This document shows positions 51,705 through 59,460 of a stretch of DNA of 64,000 nucleotides, piece after piece (position 1 is the first letter of the stretch; each line of letters begins with the position of its first letter). The notes beneath the pieces are model-generated. The model saw only the letters and a program-made list of their open reading frames with translations, had not been told where the DNA came from and did no database searches. A program made the translations under genes and the position numbers. The stretch comes from Propionispora vibrioides (lineage in GTDB: Bacteria > Bacillota > Negativicutes > Propionisporales > Propionisporaceae), in assembly GCF_900110485.1 (NCBI RefSeq), contig NZ_FODY01000003.1:62001-126000 (forward strand), given 5' to 3'.

Positions 51705-52610
51705 TCAGGCCGAACCGCCGGCGGCAAAATCAGTGCACATGGTAAATTTCTGTTCATAGCTGGTATCAGCGGCGCGATTTACACAGCCGAATACGCGAAA
51801 ATAATGCTGCAGGCACTCAATCACAGCCTCTTCTCCCAGCATGCCTTCATCAGGATAGCTGACAGACGGTGGGACAAGGCGGGTTTCAGCCGCAGCCGCC
51901 TTGGTCAGATCGGTGAAAATATTAACCTTGCTGATGCCACAGCGGATGGCCGACTCCAGCCGTTCGTCACCGGTACCGGAGCCACCATGCAACACCAGGG
52001 GTACTTCGACAGCACTGGCAATTTCCACCAGCCGCTCCAGATCGAGCCGCGGTTCTCCCTTATACTCGCCATGGGCAGTACCGATAGCAACCGCCAGGCT
52101 GTCAACCCCTGTTCTTGTGACAAACTCCCGGGCCTGCCCCGGCTTGGTAAAGAGATCCTTGGCCACAGCATCAATCTTTTCGTATTCGAGGCCAACGCCG
52201 ACATGGCCCAGTTCGGCTTCCACCGTCACATCAACGGCATGGGCCATTTTGACAATCTCCGCCGTAACCTTGATATTTTCTTCAAACGCCAGTTGCGAGG
52301 CATCAATCATCACCGAGGTAAACCCGGCCCGAATCGCCCGGACAATAGCGTTATAGCTGGCGCCGTGATCCAGATGGAGCGCCACCGGAACATCGGTCTT
52401 GCCGGCATAGAAGGACACCATGTGGGCCACTTCCTCCGGACTTAAGTAACCGAAATGCACTTCCGCCAAGCCAAGAATAACCGGGCAGCGGCTCTCCTGA
52501 CTGGCCCGGATAATCGCCCGCAGGCTGTGGGAATCCCAGGCATTAGGCTGGGCAATCGCATATTTATTCTTTTTGGCCATGTTGAGCATTTGTCTGGTAT
52601 TGACTAGCAT
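51705..52610 (-). CDS. Class II fructose/tagatose-bisphosphate aldolase family protein
   Basis: 301 residues, zinc-dependent aldolase of the FbaA/GatY/KbaY family. LHLDHGASYNAI holds the zinc-binding His and the catalytic Asp; MIDASQLAFEENI and VEAELGHVG carry the second half of the site; PLVLHGGSGTGDE binds zinc and the phosphate of the substrate. It cleaves a ketose 1,6-bisphosphate or a related ketose phosphate. The VDSLAVAIGTAHGEYKGEP stretch is typical. It lies between the dehydrogenase gene and the SorC regulator gene, with GGAGTG ahead of ATG 52610. No sugar-phosphate kinase is linked, so the substrate is open. Confidence 0.92.
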   Translation of the reverse strand: MLVNTRQMLNMAKKNKYAIAQPNAWDSHSLRAIIRASQESRCPVILGLAEVHFGYLSPEEVAHMVSFYAGKTDVPVALHLDHGASYNAIVRAIRAGFTSVMIDASQLAFEENIKVTAEIVKMAHAVDVTVEAELGHVGVGLEYEKIDAVAKDLFTKPGQAREFVTRTGVDSLAVAIGTAHGEYKGEPRLDLERLVEIASAVEVPLVLHGGSGTGDERLESAIRCGISKVNIFTDLTKAAAAETRLVPPSVSYPDEGMLGEEAVIECLQHYFRVFGCVNRAADTSYEQKFTMCTDFAAGGSA

Positions 52611-52623
52611 CCCATGTCACTCC

Positions 52624-53661
52624 TTATAATTTGATGGCTATTTTTAAGCCTTCACCTTTTTTAACCATTTCAAAGCCGTCGATCAGCTGTTCCAACGGCA
52701 GCACGTTGGTTATAATCTTGTCGGCATCGACAATTTTATTAGCTAGCAGTTGATATCCCTTGATATTCTGGGCGATGCTTGAACCGTAAGCGCCAAATAC
52801 CGAAACTTCTTTATAGTGGATAATATTCATGTCCAGCGCATTGATCGCCGCATCTTTCGGCAGTCCCGCAAAGAAGCTGACCTTCCCGGCCTTCCGGACA
52901 GCCTGCAGCGCCTGTGCCTGTGCCACCGGCACGGAGCAGGCCGTAATAGCAACATCAACGCCCTTGCCGTTGGTAAGTTTTTTCACTTCTTCTATTAGAT
53001 CACACTCTTTGGAATTAATCAAATGATCGGCGCCGCACTTGCCGGCCAGTTCCAAACGGGCCTGCCCAATATCGGCCAGAATAACTTTAGCTGCTCCCCG
53101 TGCCCTAGCCAGCGACACATGCATGGCCCCGATCGTTCCCGCGCCAATAACCAGCACCGTATCACCAAGCCCGATATTCAAGTATTCCTGGCCGTTGATG
53201 ACGCAGGATAACGGTTCGGTAATGCTAGTGCCCAACAGGTCGGCATCTTCCGCCAATTTAATTACATTGCCGCTTTTCACTGCCCGTTCGGGAATTTTGA
53301 TATACTCGGCAAACCCTCCGTCCAGATTGTAGCCAAAGGTGGCGATATTGTCGCAGAGGTTGCTCTTGCCTTTCAGGCAGTATTCACAGGTCCCGCAAGG
53401 CATAATCGGAACCAGACAGATCTTGTCGCCAATCTGGTAATTTTCCACTTCATCGCCCATTTTTTCAATAACGCCTGTCAGCTCATGACCGGTAATCCGT
53501 GGCGGCGTCACATTGGCCTGGCCAAAATTATAAATTCTCACATCGGTACCGCAAATCGCACAGTATTTTACCCGGACCAATATATCACCCTTGCCAATCT
53601 CCGGTATGGCTCGCTCTTCAATACGGATATCCTTCGGACCATAATATACGGCTGCTCTCAT
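52624..53661 (-). CDS. Zinc-dependent sugar-alcohol (phosphate) dehydrogenase
   Basis: 345 residues, medium-chain dehydrogenase. Catalytic zinc residues in CAICGTDVRIYNF and ITGHELTGVI; structural Cys in MPCGTCEYCLKGKSNLC. Rossmann motif VIGAGTIGAM. It is the fifth zinc dehydrogenase in the window, and outside the LevR cluster; it resembles them in layout but not in operon context. First gene of the SorC operon; GGGGGATG precedes the ATG at 53661, with promoter and tandem operator just upstream. In this context it probably oxidises a hexitol or its phosphate to feed the aldolase. Confidence 0.9.
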   Translation of the reverse strand: MRAAVYYGPKDIRIEERAIPEIGKGDILVRVKYCAICGTDVRIYNFGQANVTPPRITGHELTGVIEKMGDEVENYQIGDKICLVPIMPCGTCEYCLKGKSNLCDNIATFGYNLDGGFAEYIKIPERAVKSGNVIKLAEDADLLGTSITEPLSCVINGQEYLNIGLGDTVLVIGAGTIGAMHVSLARARGAAKVILADIGQARLELAGKCGADHLINSKECDLIEEVKKLTNGKGVDVAITACSVPVAQAQALQAVRKAGKVSFFAGLPKDAAINALDMNIIHYKEVSVFGAYGSSIAQNIKGYQLLANKIVDADKIITNVLPLEQLIDGFEMVKKGEGLKIAIKL

Positions 53662-53688
53662 GTTGTCATCCCCCTAATTATCTTTTCA

Positions 53689-53718
53689 CATTTGTGATCA
53701 ATAAATATCATTTGTGAT
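53689..53718 (-). promoter_or_regulatory. Tandem operator for the SorC-type regulator
   Basis: ATCACAAATG occurs twice as a direct repeat exactly 20 bp apart (on the plus strand CATTTGTGAT at 53689-53698 and 53709-53718), between the promoter and the start codon of the first gene. Confidence 0.7.
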
Positions 53719-53727
53719 TACACTCTT

Positions 53728-53756
53728 ACTCTACAAGAAAACTGCACCCTTGTCAA
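53728..53756 (-). promoter_or_regulatory. Promoter of the dehydrogenase-aldolase-sorC operon
   Basis: Minus strand TTGACA and TAGAGT with a 17-bp spacer; the two operator half-sites lie just downstream of the expected transcription start. Confidence 0.7.
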
Positions 53757-53787
53757 TGCTAAGACGTATTTTCAAACCAATAAAATG

Positions 53788-53934
53788 TTCATAGCGAGTG
53801 ATTTTTGCGCCAGACAAAGCCACATTTTACCCGCAGGCAGCCCCTATTTCAAAACACGTTAACAAAGTATGGTACAAAAAGCGCTGTCAGGGGCGTCTCG
53901 GATAGTTTGAAAACATTCCCTGGGCCTAGTATCT
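53788..53934 (+). repeat. Dispersed repeat, copy C
   Basis: Third copy of the 140-bp repeat, same orientation as A and B but 43 kb away. Its reading frame encodes PLFQNTLTKYGTKSAVRGV and SDSLKT. The interval from the operon promoter to the small secreted protein gene (53757-54092) contains this repeat and no other gene. Confidence 0.7.
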
Positions 53935-54092
53935 TCTTATCTTCCGTTGATTACGCCGGAATTTACCATAACCAAATTAAAGAAAAATTAAAACTAATTC
54001 AGTAAGCTATATATGTGCCACAGGAACAGCGATGTAACAAGCACATCAACAGTTTCCAAAACTAACCGGTACATAAGAAAGGGGTTTTTCGT

Positions 54093-54389
54093 TTGTTGAA
54101 TAAAAATAAAAAGGTCATGTCTTTGGTATTAGGTTTAGCAATGGTATACGGCGTCGGTGCCATGTCGGTGTATGCTTCTCCGCAAACAGAGCTTCCTGCC
54201 ACCAATCTACCGGCTCAGGAACAGCAATGTCCCAATCCGAATCATTCCAACGACCCGAATTGCAAAAAACATCATAAACATTCCGACAAATGCAAATTAG
54301 AAGATAAAAAACCATCGCCGCCTAAAAAACAGGACAATGACAAGAAATCTTCCACCTGTTCAAACAAAGTAAACAATATCTCTAATTAA
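54093..54389 (+). CDS. Small secreted Cys/His/Lys-rich protein
   Basis: 98 residues with a start at TTG 54093 (or TTG 54096); GAAAGGGG lies 8-11 nt upstream. A basic N terminus and hydrophobic core (VMSLVLGLAMVYGVGAMSVYA) form a signal peptide with cleavage near YAS. The mature part is low-complexity: PNPNHSNDPNCKKHHKHSDK and a Lys/Pro/Asp tail, with Cys at four places (QQC, PNC, DKC, STC). The Cys/His spacing suggests metal binding, but no family is recognised. A terminator follows. Confidence 0.7.
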   Translation: MLNKNKKVMSLVLGLAMVYGVGAMSVYASPQTELPATNLPAQEQQCPNPNHSNDPNCKKHHKHSDKCKLEDKKPSPPKKQDNDKKSSTCSNKVNNISN

Positions 54390-54404
54390 ATTACTATTAT
54401 ATTG

Positions 54405-54435
54405 CGGTCAGCCTCCGGCTGGCCGTTTTTTCTTT
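54405..54435 (+). terminator. Terminator of the small secreted protein gene
   Basis: CGGTCAGCC pairs with GGCTGGCCG, loop TCC, followed by TTTTTTCTTTT. Confidence 0.85.
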
Positions 54436-54472
54436 TCCTGGTTGGATAAAATAATACCGGGAGGTGATCTTA

Positions 54473-54610
54473 TTGACCATCATCAAGGAAACTATCAAAG
54501 GAAATTCTTCTAAAGTAACTTCAGGCGATCCCAAGCACTACGCCAATCAAAAGTCCGCCCGGGAAAATAACAACCAGAACCAGCCTGCCGTTCCTCCTGC
54601 CAAAGCATAA
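54473..54610 (+). CDS. Tiny hydrophilic protein (45 residues), unknown
   Basis: TTG start 8 nt after GGGAGGTGATC, giving a product that starts MTIIKETIKGNSSKVTSGDP and ends NQPAVPPAKA. It is hydrophilic, rich in Asn, Gln and Lys, and has no signal peptide. It lies between two terminators, which supports a real, separately transcribed gene. Function unknown; small, basic, Asn-rich proteins of this kind are known among sporulation and stress proteins, but nothing here proves that. Confidence 0.5.
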   Translation: MTIIKETIKGNSSKVTSGDPKHYANQKSARENNNQNQPAVPPAKA

Positions 54611-54722
54611 GCTTATGCAATTGGCGCTAAAATTTATATTATACTGTGTATATTCTGTATCTTTAGGGTAATACTATGACTGTCCACCTACATATAGCCA
54701 AATACACAATAACCCTCTCCCT

Positions 54723-54759
54723 AAACCAAGGTCACCAACGAAGCTGACCTTGGTTTTTC
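54723..54759 (+). terminator. Terminator of the 45-residue gene
   Basis: AACCAAGGTCA pairs with TGACCTTGGTT, loop of about 10 nt, followed by TTTTTC. The stretch 54611-54722 holds no gene. Confidence 0.8.
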
Positions 54760-54860
54760 TTTGTAAAAGGGGGCCTCAATAAGAAATTAAGACAGTTTCT
54801 TGTAGGCAGGAAATCCGAAAGGCAGGTTCCTAAGAACCTGCCCCCTCGATGTCGAAATAC

Positions 54861-55337
54861 TCATTCCCGAAAATGATTCGGTAAGTATGCTTCTTTTTGT
54901 AAATAAACAAACGTCAATCCATCTGATATATCTTTATGATTGAAAACCACATATCCGAGCCGCTTATACAGTTTAATATTTCGTTCGCTTTTAGAACTTG
55001 TAAATAATTCATATCGCTTGGAGGGATATTTACATTCTAGTTCTGAAAGCAGCCTCGTTCCCACCCCTTGTCCCTGTAAATCGGGGCGAACCATCAGCTT
55101 ACCAATATACAGTGTATCATTTTGGAAATATGCACGAACCGATCCAACAATCACGTTATCTGCATCTACTGCTTTGAGAATAATACCCTTCTCATATTCT
55201 TGCTGCAATTGTTGCAATGTTTGCGTAAGCGGCGGGATATTTGGATTACTAAACAGTTTCGCTTCGCTTTGATACGCAAGGTACTGTAAGTTAAGTATTT
55301 CTTGCAAGTCTTGTTGTTCTGCCTTTATTATATTCAT
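54861..55337 (-). CDS. GNAT-family N-acetyltransferase
   Basis: 158 residues. The acetyl-CoA binding motif is VRPDLQGQGVGTRLL (R/QxxGxG), with the following beta-bulge strand YELFTSSKSERNIKLYKRLG in family-typical form. Acetyl-CoA is the donor; the acceptor cannot be told. ATG at 55337 is chosen because GGAGG lies 8 nt upstream; a longer frame upstream has none. It lies at the edge of the AT-rich accessory region. Confidence 0.88.
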   Translation of the reverse strand: MNIIKAEQQDLQEILNLQYLAYQSEAKLFSNPNIPPLTQTLQQLQQEYEKGIILKAVDADNVIVGSVRAYFQNDTLYIGKLMVRPDLQGQGVGTRLLSELECKYPSKRYELFTSSKSERNIKLYKRLGYVVFNHKDISDGLTFVYLQKEAYLPNHFRE

Positions 55338-55590
55338 CAATATACCTCCTTTTATCCTTATTGGCATTTGTAGGGCATACCTGGGTACAGAAGCACTTGC
55401 TCAGCGACATTCTGCTGTTTTTTTTGTCTCTCAATTCAATATTAGTGCCTATTTTAATATCTAAATGGCAAATGAGAATTATGGGAATTTGTTTTCGCAC
55501 AGTCTGACGTCCTCTAACTATCCATTTACCTGTAAGAGAGTAAATCTCGCGGATTAAACTAGGTATTGGGTTTATGTTTTTTCTATTCAT
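55291..55590 (-). CDS. Questionable ORF spanning an IS-end-like sequence
   Basis: 99 codons from ATG 55590, which is preceded by GGAGG 5 nt upstream. The N-terminal part, MNRKNINPIPSLIREIYSLT, reads like a real protein start. The middle runs through GACGTCAGACTGTGCGAAAA (55494-55513), which also occurs next to the IS1182 fragment (56775-56794), and the 3' end overlaps the start of the GNAT gene by 47 bp. The ORF is probably a gene remnant cut by an insertion-sequence end rather than a functional gene. Confidence 0.25.
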   Translation of the reverse strand: MNRKNINPIPSLIREIYSLTGKWIVRGRQTVRKQIPIILICHLDIKIGTNIELRDKKNSRMSLSKCFCTQVCPTNANKDKRRYIDEYNKGRTTRLARNT

Positions 55591-55614
55591 GCCAGCCTCC
55601 ACTCAAACATTGCC

Positions 55615-56121
55615 TTAGGGCTTGATTAAGGCACTTATTATCGTAGACATCTCATCAATATATTTATTTTGATGACCCATGCCGCCAAACGGAACGGTAT
55701 ATAGGTGGGCCCTAACACCAGATAAGTTGACTGCCTGTAATACGTATTTTTCAATTCCTTTAAGCAGAATAATAATATGGGAAGGCGCGTATTTCTCTAT
55801 CCGTAACGCAAGAGAAGGAATACTATTTATTAAATTCTGCTGTCTGCTCGCTTTATCCATTCCGTTTACAGGTATTAGACACAAGTCATCAAGATAGAAT
55901 CCGCTTTGCTGAAAGAAGCTGAGAAATTCTTGCCATCTTTTCGCCCGCATCGCCGGAAATACATTGGCAAAAGCAGTTTGGGTGTACTTGCAAAGTGAAT
56001 CACCGGTATAAAAAAATGTGCCGGCTACTGGCGCGGATTCCCCAACTAACAAAACTCTCACTATATCAGGTTTAAAACCAAGTCTGATCTCTTCTATTCG
56101 CGAATCCATCACTTTTGCCAT
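55615..56121 (-). CDS. Uracil-DNA-glycosylase-superfamily protein
   Basis: 168 residues. VRVLLVGESAPVAGTFFYTG carries the GESxPxxGxxFY motif of a uracil-glycosylase-like family (UDG superfamily), with LCLIPVNGMDKASR and SHIIILLKGIEKYVL for the later strands and helix. Compared with active family members the classic catalytic Asp (GQDPYH-type) is not present, so the family is related but catalytic specificity is unknown. ATG at 56121 has GGAGG 9 nt upstream. It lies next to the GNAT gene on the same strand, but with a 280-bp gap. Confidence 0.75.
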   Translation of the reverse strand: MAKVMDSRIEEIRLGFKPDIVRVLLVGESAPVAGTFFYTGDSLCKYTQTAFANVFPAMRAKRWQEFLSFFQQSGFYLDDLCLIPVNGMDKASRQQNLINSIPSLALRIEKYAPSHIIILLKGIEKYVLQAVNLSGVRAHLYTVPFGGMGHQNKYIDEMSTIISALIKP

Positions 56122-56308
56122 TACTACAATCCTCCGGGACTTAAACTTTGGGAACGGTTTCATAGGGACGCCAGGGGACGTTCCTTATTTGACAACTTTT
56201 TTGTTATTGCACCATGCAATATACTTTAGTATTCTACATCAACTTTCTTCTGCAGTTTAATTTATCCTGCCTGTTACATTAAAATCTTATTTGGTAATAA
56301 TATATATG

Positions 56309-56718
56309 TCAAAAAAGGGCCGTCCCTATTTGTCCCTCTGTTGTTGAGGGCGGATTTTGTTTGGATACGATAGCTATGATTTCATTCTCTTCACAGTTCT
56401 TCAGGCATTCTCCGGTATAGTATCCTTTATCGGCCAACACGATAATTTCCGTCGTTTCAAGTTCTTGTTTAGCTTGCTCAGCCATAGGATAAAGTTGCCC
56501 TTGATCTGCCGGATTATTGATCACATCAACGGCAACAATCAGGTGATTTTTTGCATCAACAGCCGTTTGCATATTATAGGCTACTTCAAACCCCATATTG
56601 TTAACGCTCATAAGACGAGATTCCTGGTCCGTCAAAGAAACCTCGCCCGTTTTATCCACTCGCGCCTTGAGTTCAGTGAGCTCTTGAATACGTTGATTTA
56701 CTTTGGCTAATTTCTGCT
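56309..56718 (-). pseudogene. IS1182-family transposase fragment
   Basis: A minus-strand reading frame with VDKTGEVSLTDQESRLM, GFEVAYNMQTAVDAKNHLIV, NNPADQGQLYPMAEQAK and VLADKGYYTGECLKNCEE, matching the middle of IS1182-type (DDE) transposases. Both the N-terminal part and everything after about KQNPPSTTE are missing. The 5' side (56719-56795) still shows sequence that looks like an IS end plus promoter (GACGTCAGATTGTGCGAAAA and TTGTTGTATAATAG), with an internal deletion joining it to mid-transposase. Not functional. Confidence 0.85.
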
Positions 56719-56873
56719 ATTATACAACAAAAGTCCTCGTATCCTGAGGTGAGCTTTTCCTACTATACTGTTGTTTTCGCACAATCTGACGTCCCATTTT
56801 GTATTAATTTTGTATTAAGTGCTGCCTGCTTACCGGTGAACTGGTGTATAACCATGCTTAGATAGTTACTGTG

Positions 56874-58295
56874 TTACCATGGTTTTTCCGCCTCAATGGC
56901 CGGAGTTTCCTCCTTAGATAGTAATGTCGGGGTAATAAAGACAACGATTTCTGTCATTCCTTTGCTCCGGGTACTCGTTTTAAATAACCTGCCCACCAGT
57001 GGTAATTTATTGAGGATAGGGACAACTGTCTCATTGTGAATATCCTCTTCCTTTAGCAATCCACCAATGACGATGGTTTCGCCGCTTTTAATATTCATGG
57101 TTGTTTGTGCTTCTCGCGAACTGATTTTGGGAACTGTAAGCCCCTGTTGCGTTTCTTGTCCGCTCACGACATTAACAATGGTCTTTGCCTTAATGTTAAG
57201 GATGTCGCCATCCAGAACTGACGGCGTAGCGTATAACTCAATACCTACTTTTTTATATTCGACAGTAGGATTGCCATTATAGTCCTTACTAAAAATCGGA
57301 ATCTCATCACCGGTTGATAAATAGGCTTCCAGGTTATTGGTCGTAATGACATAAGGCTTGGCTAATATTTTGCCAATGCTTTTCATTTTCTGCGCTGTAC
57401 CTACGATCCCCGTTGTGATGCCTTTGCTAATGCCCGTAGCCTTGCCTAGTACGTCCGTGGCGTTAGCAGAACCATATTGCCGGGAATATTGATAGGTTCC
57501 AATAACATCTTGCCAGGCGATTCCCAACTTTTCTTCTTCATCCTTATTAATTTCCAAAACTTGAAATTCCACTCTAATGCTAGGTATCGGTTGATCCAGC
57601 GCCGCGATAACATCACCAATCTTTTTTATTGTCGCCGGATCGGCATTCACAATAATTCCCCTGGGATAAGGATTGAATACGACCCTATTATTAAGGCCAA
57701 ACGTATTAAGTGTGTTTTTTAAGTCGGTTAAATTCATGTTTTTTACCGAAAAAAAGGATGCGCTAGTCAGTTTATCTTCTGTGGAGACGAAAAAAACATC
57801 ATTTTTTTTGCTCCAATTCACGTTTACCACTGTTGCAATATAATCCAACAATTCTTCGGGCGTAACCTGAGTTAACTGTATAGACACCTGCTCCCTAATC
57901 CGACTGCTAATTAAAATTTTTTGTCCCAACAACTTAAAGGCGGTATTCAGTAAATCATGAACAGGATAATTAATGACACTCACATTGATTTTATCATTGA
58001 TGACCGAAATATCATTGGCAAAAGTCTTTGCTACCGTCACACTACTAAAATCGAAAGTATCCGCACCGGCATGTACAGTATCCTTGCTGGTGGCAGATGA
58101 TTCTTCTATATCCTGCTTGTCCGTATTTTCTTTTTCCTGTTGATCCTGTGTCTGTTTATCCGGGGTAAGGTTTGATATTAACGGCTTCCGGAAAAACGGA
58201 GGACTGATCTCTGCAGCTCTGGACACGGCAGCAGTACCAAAAGCGATCAATAAAATGATTATTAGACAAACAGGTTTTTTGGTATGTATTTTCAT
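56874..58295 (-). CDS. Secretin-family outer-membrane protein (GspD/PilQ type), orphan
   Basis: 473 residues. Signal peptide (KKPVCLIIILLIAFGTAAVS, cleavage near SRAA), a low-complexity linker (about 45-75), a periplasmic N-domain part with STN/N0-like VHDLLNTAFKLLGQKILIS and TPEELLDYIA, one KH-like N-domain (NDLKNT...PRGIIVNADPATIKKIGD), then the secretin core: VEFQVLEINKDEEEKLGIAW, AQKMKSIGKILAKPYVITTN, GDEIPIFS and the C-terminal GLLKEEDIHNETVVPILNKL with PLVGRLF. Secretins form large outer-membrane channels for type II secretion, type IV pili or phage. No other secretion genes are near, so it may serve the small secreted proteins beside it; that is inference. Confidence 0.92.
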   Translation of the reverse strand: MKIHTKKPVCLIIILLIAFGTAAVSRAAEISPPFFRKPLISNLTPDKQTQDQQEKENTDKQDIEESSATSKDTVHAGADTFDFSSVTVAKTFANDISVINDKINVSVINYPVHDLLNTAFKLLGQKILISSRIREQVSIQLTQVTPEELLDYIATVVNVNWSKKNDVFFVSTEDKLTSASFFSVKNMNLTDLKNTLNTFGLNNRVVFNPYPRGIIVNADPATIKKIGDVIAALDQPIPSIRVEFQVLEINKDEEEKLGIAWQDVIGTYQYSRQYGSANATDVLGKATGISKGITTGIVGTAQKMKSIGKILAKPYVITTNNLEAYLSTGDEIPIFSKDYNGNPTVEYKKVGIELYATPSVLDGDILNIKAKTIVNVVSGQETQQGLTVPKISSREAQTTMNIKSGETIVIGGLLKEEDIHNETVVPILNKLPLVGRLFKTSTRSKGMTEIVVFITPTLLSKEETPAIEAEKPW

Positions 58296-58477
58296 TGTCG
58301 TAAACTCCCTGATAAGTAGTTAATTTTCATCCGAAATCATATTACTATTTTTACATACTTTTACTTAAATTTCCATACTTTTCTTGTTTTAACTTCCATA
58401 TATGAACAAATATTTAGGAAAATAGTTCAAACTGCTGATAAATAATTGAGTTATAAATTTTCAAAGGGGGGATTTTT

Positions 58478-58847
58478 ATGCTCCAAACCATTAGTAATAA
58501 TCAGTTGAATTTGCTGAATAAAAATTCGACCGTAAGTAATGGAAAAAGTAAAACCAGCTACGCAACCAGTTTCGACAGTTATTTGCAAGCGGCCTCAGCC
58601 CAGACAACAACGCCTGCCGTTTTTGGGACAGATGATGATTATGTTTGCTATATCAGACCATAAATCGGGGGATTTACTCAAGCTTGAAGAAGTGCAGTCC
58701 TACCTTTCTCAGTTTGTTTCTTCCATGGATTCGTTGCAGGAACTTTATCGCAACGTACTTAGCGTAAAGACAAGTATAGAAGCCCAGAAAAGGCAAATAG
58801 AGCTGGAGCAAAGAGTTCTGGACAGTTTAATGAAATATGGTAGTTAA
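58478..58847 (+). pseudogene. Broken copy of the gene at 60349-60924 (internal out-of-frame deletion)
   Basis: The first 58 codons match the intact copy almost exactly (MLQTISNNQLNLLNKNST, SFDSYLQAAS). At 58643 the sequence jumps: about 173 bp present in the intact copy (60515-60687) are missing, shifting the frame so that translation ends after YVCYIRP at 58663. The lost frame resumes as KSGDLLKLEEVQSYLSQFVS and runs to the ORF end at 58847. Promoter-proximal and 3' flanks are also duplicated. The deletion size is not a multiple of three. Confidence 0.85.
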
Positions 58848-58855
58848 AAGAAAAA

Positions 58856-58908
58856 GCGTATCGTAAAATGTTTTTCATTAACAGTTTTGCGATACGCCTT
58901 CTTTGCAC
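58856..58908 (+). terminator. Terminator after the broken copy
   Basis: GCGTATCG...AAAA pairs with TTTTGCGATACGC, followed by CTTCTTTGC. The same hairpin, slightly diverged, follows the intact copy (60929-60990). Confidence 0.6.
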
Positions 58909-58926
58909 AATGCCATTTTTATCAGG

Positions 58927-59391
58927 CTATTGCCCTCTATTTTTGTAAAGGTTGACTACATAATCACCGGCCATGCCGCCGTTTTTTCCTTTGGTTTCAA
59001 ATGAGATTTGCCCGATGGGACCGGAAAGGAGGGAAAAGGGGATCTGATAGGTAGTCATACTGCCGGTCACTACACCGTTGCTGTTCGCAAGCGGGACATT
59101 CTTATATATTTTAATCTGCTTGCGAGGAAGAACATTCCTGTTTTGATAAAAAACCTCTGAACCCAGCTGGGGATAGCCTGTATATTTAACATACAGATAT
59201 AAACTATTGCCAGTGATAGTATTTTTGCCGACAGGCGAGTGGTTGACAATATCAATCCATTCGTACGCTTGGTCCGGACCTACTTTTACAATGGTGGCTT
59301 TTGATACGGCCGGTACAGGGACCGCATAGGTAGCAGGTATTTGGATAAACATGCTAAAAAGCAGAGTAGCTAAAATAAAAAAACGTTTCAT
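58927..59391 (-). CDS. Small secreted protein, paralogue 1
   Basis: 154 residues. Signal peptide (MKRFFILATLLFSMFIQIPA, cleavage near TYA). The mature part shares a pattern with the next gene: GNSLYLYVKYTG against GNTIYLQVHYVG, LGSEVFYQ against LGSEVIYQ, SGPIGQISFETKGKNGGMAG against TGNIGQIYVDAKGINSGSAY, and a final VNLYKN/VNNLYLK. No known family is recognised; the repeated beta-strand pattern suggests an extracellular beta-sandwich. It lies between the broken and intact copies of the duplicated gene, on the opposite strand. Confidence 0.8.
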   Translation of the reverse strand: MKRFFILATLLFSMFIQIPATYAVPVPAVSKATIVKVGPDQAYEWIDIVNHSPVGKNTITGNSLYLYVKYTGYPQLGSEVFYQNRNVLPRKQIKIYKNVPLANSNGVVTGSMTTYQIPFSLLSGPIGQISFETKGKNGGMAGDYVVNLYKNRGQ

Positions 59392-59460
59392 CAGTTGTTC
59401 CTCTCCTAAAAAAGGGAGCTATTGCCTTAAGAAACCGGCTAATAACTCCCTTACAATGTG

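Noticed and set aside
53788-54005. Repeat copy C as an ordinary protein gene (ORF 53805-54005)
   Set aside because: No ribosome site before the ATG, and the matching frame is broken in copy A. It is better described as a repeat until copy numbers are known.
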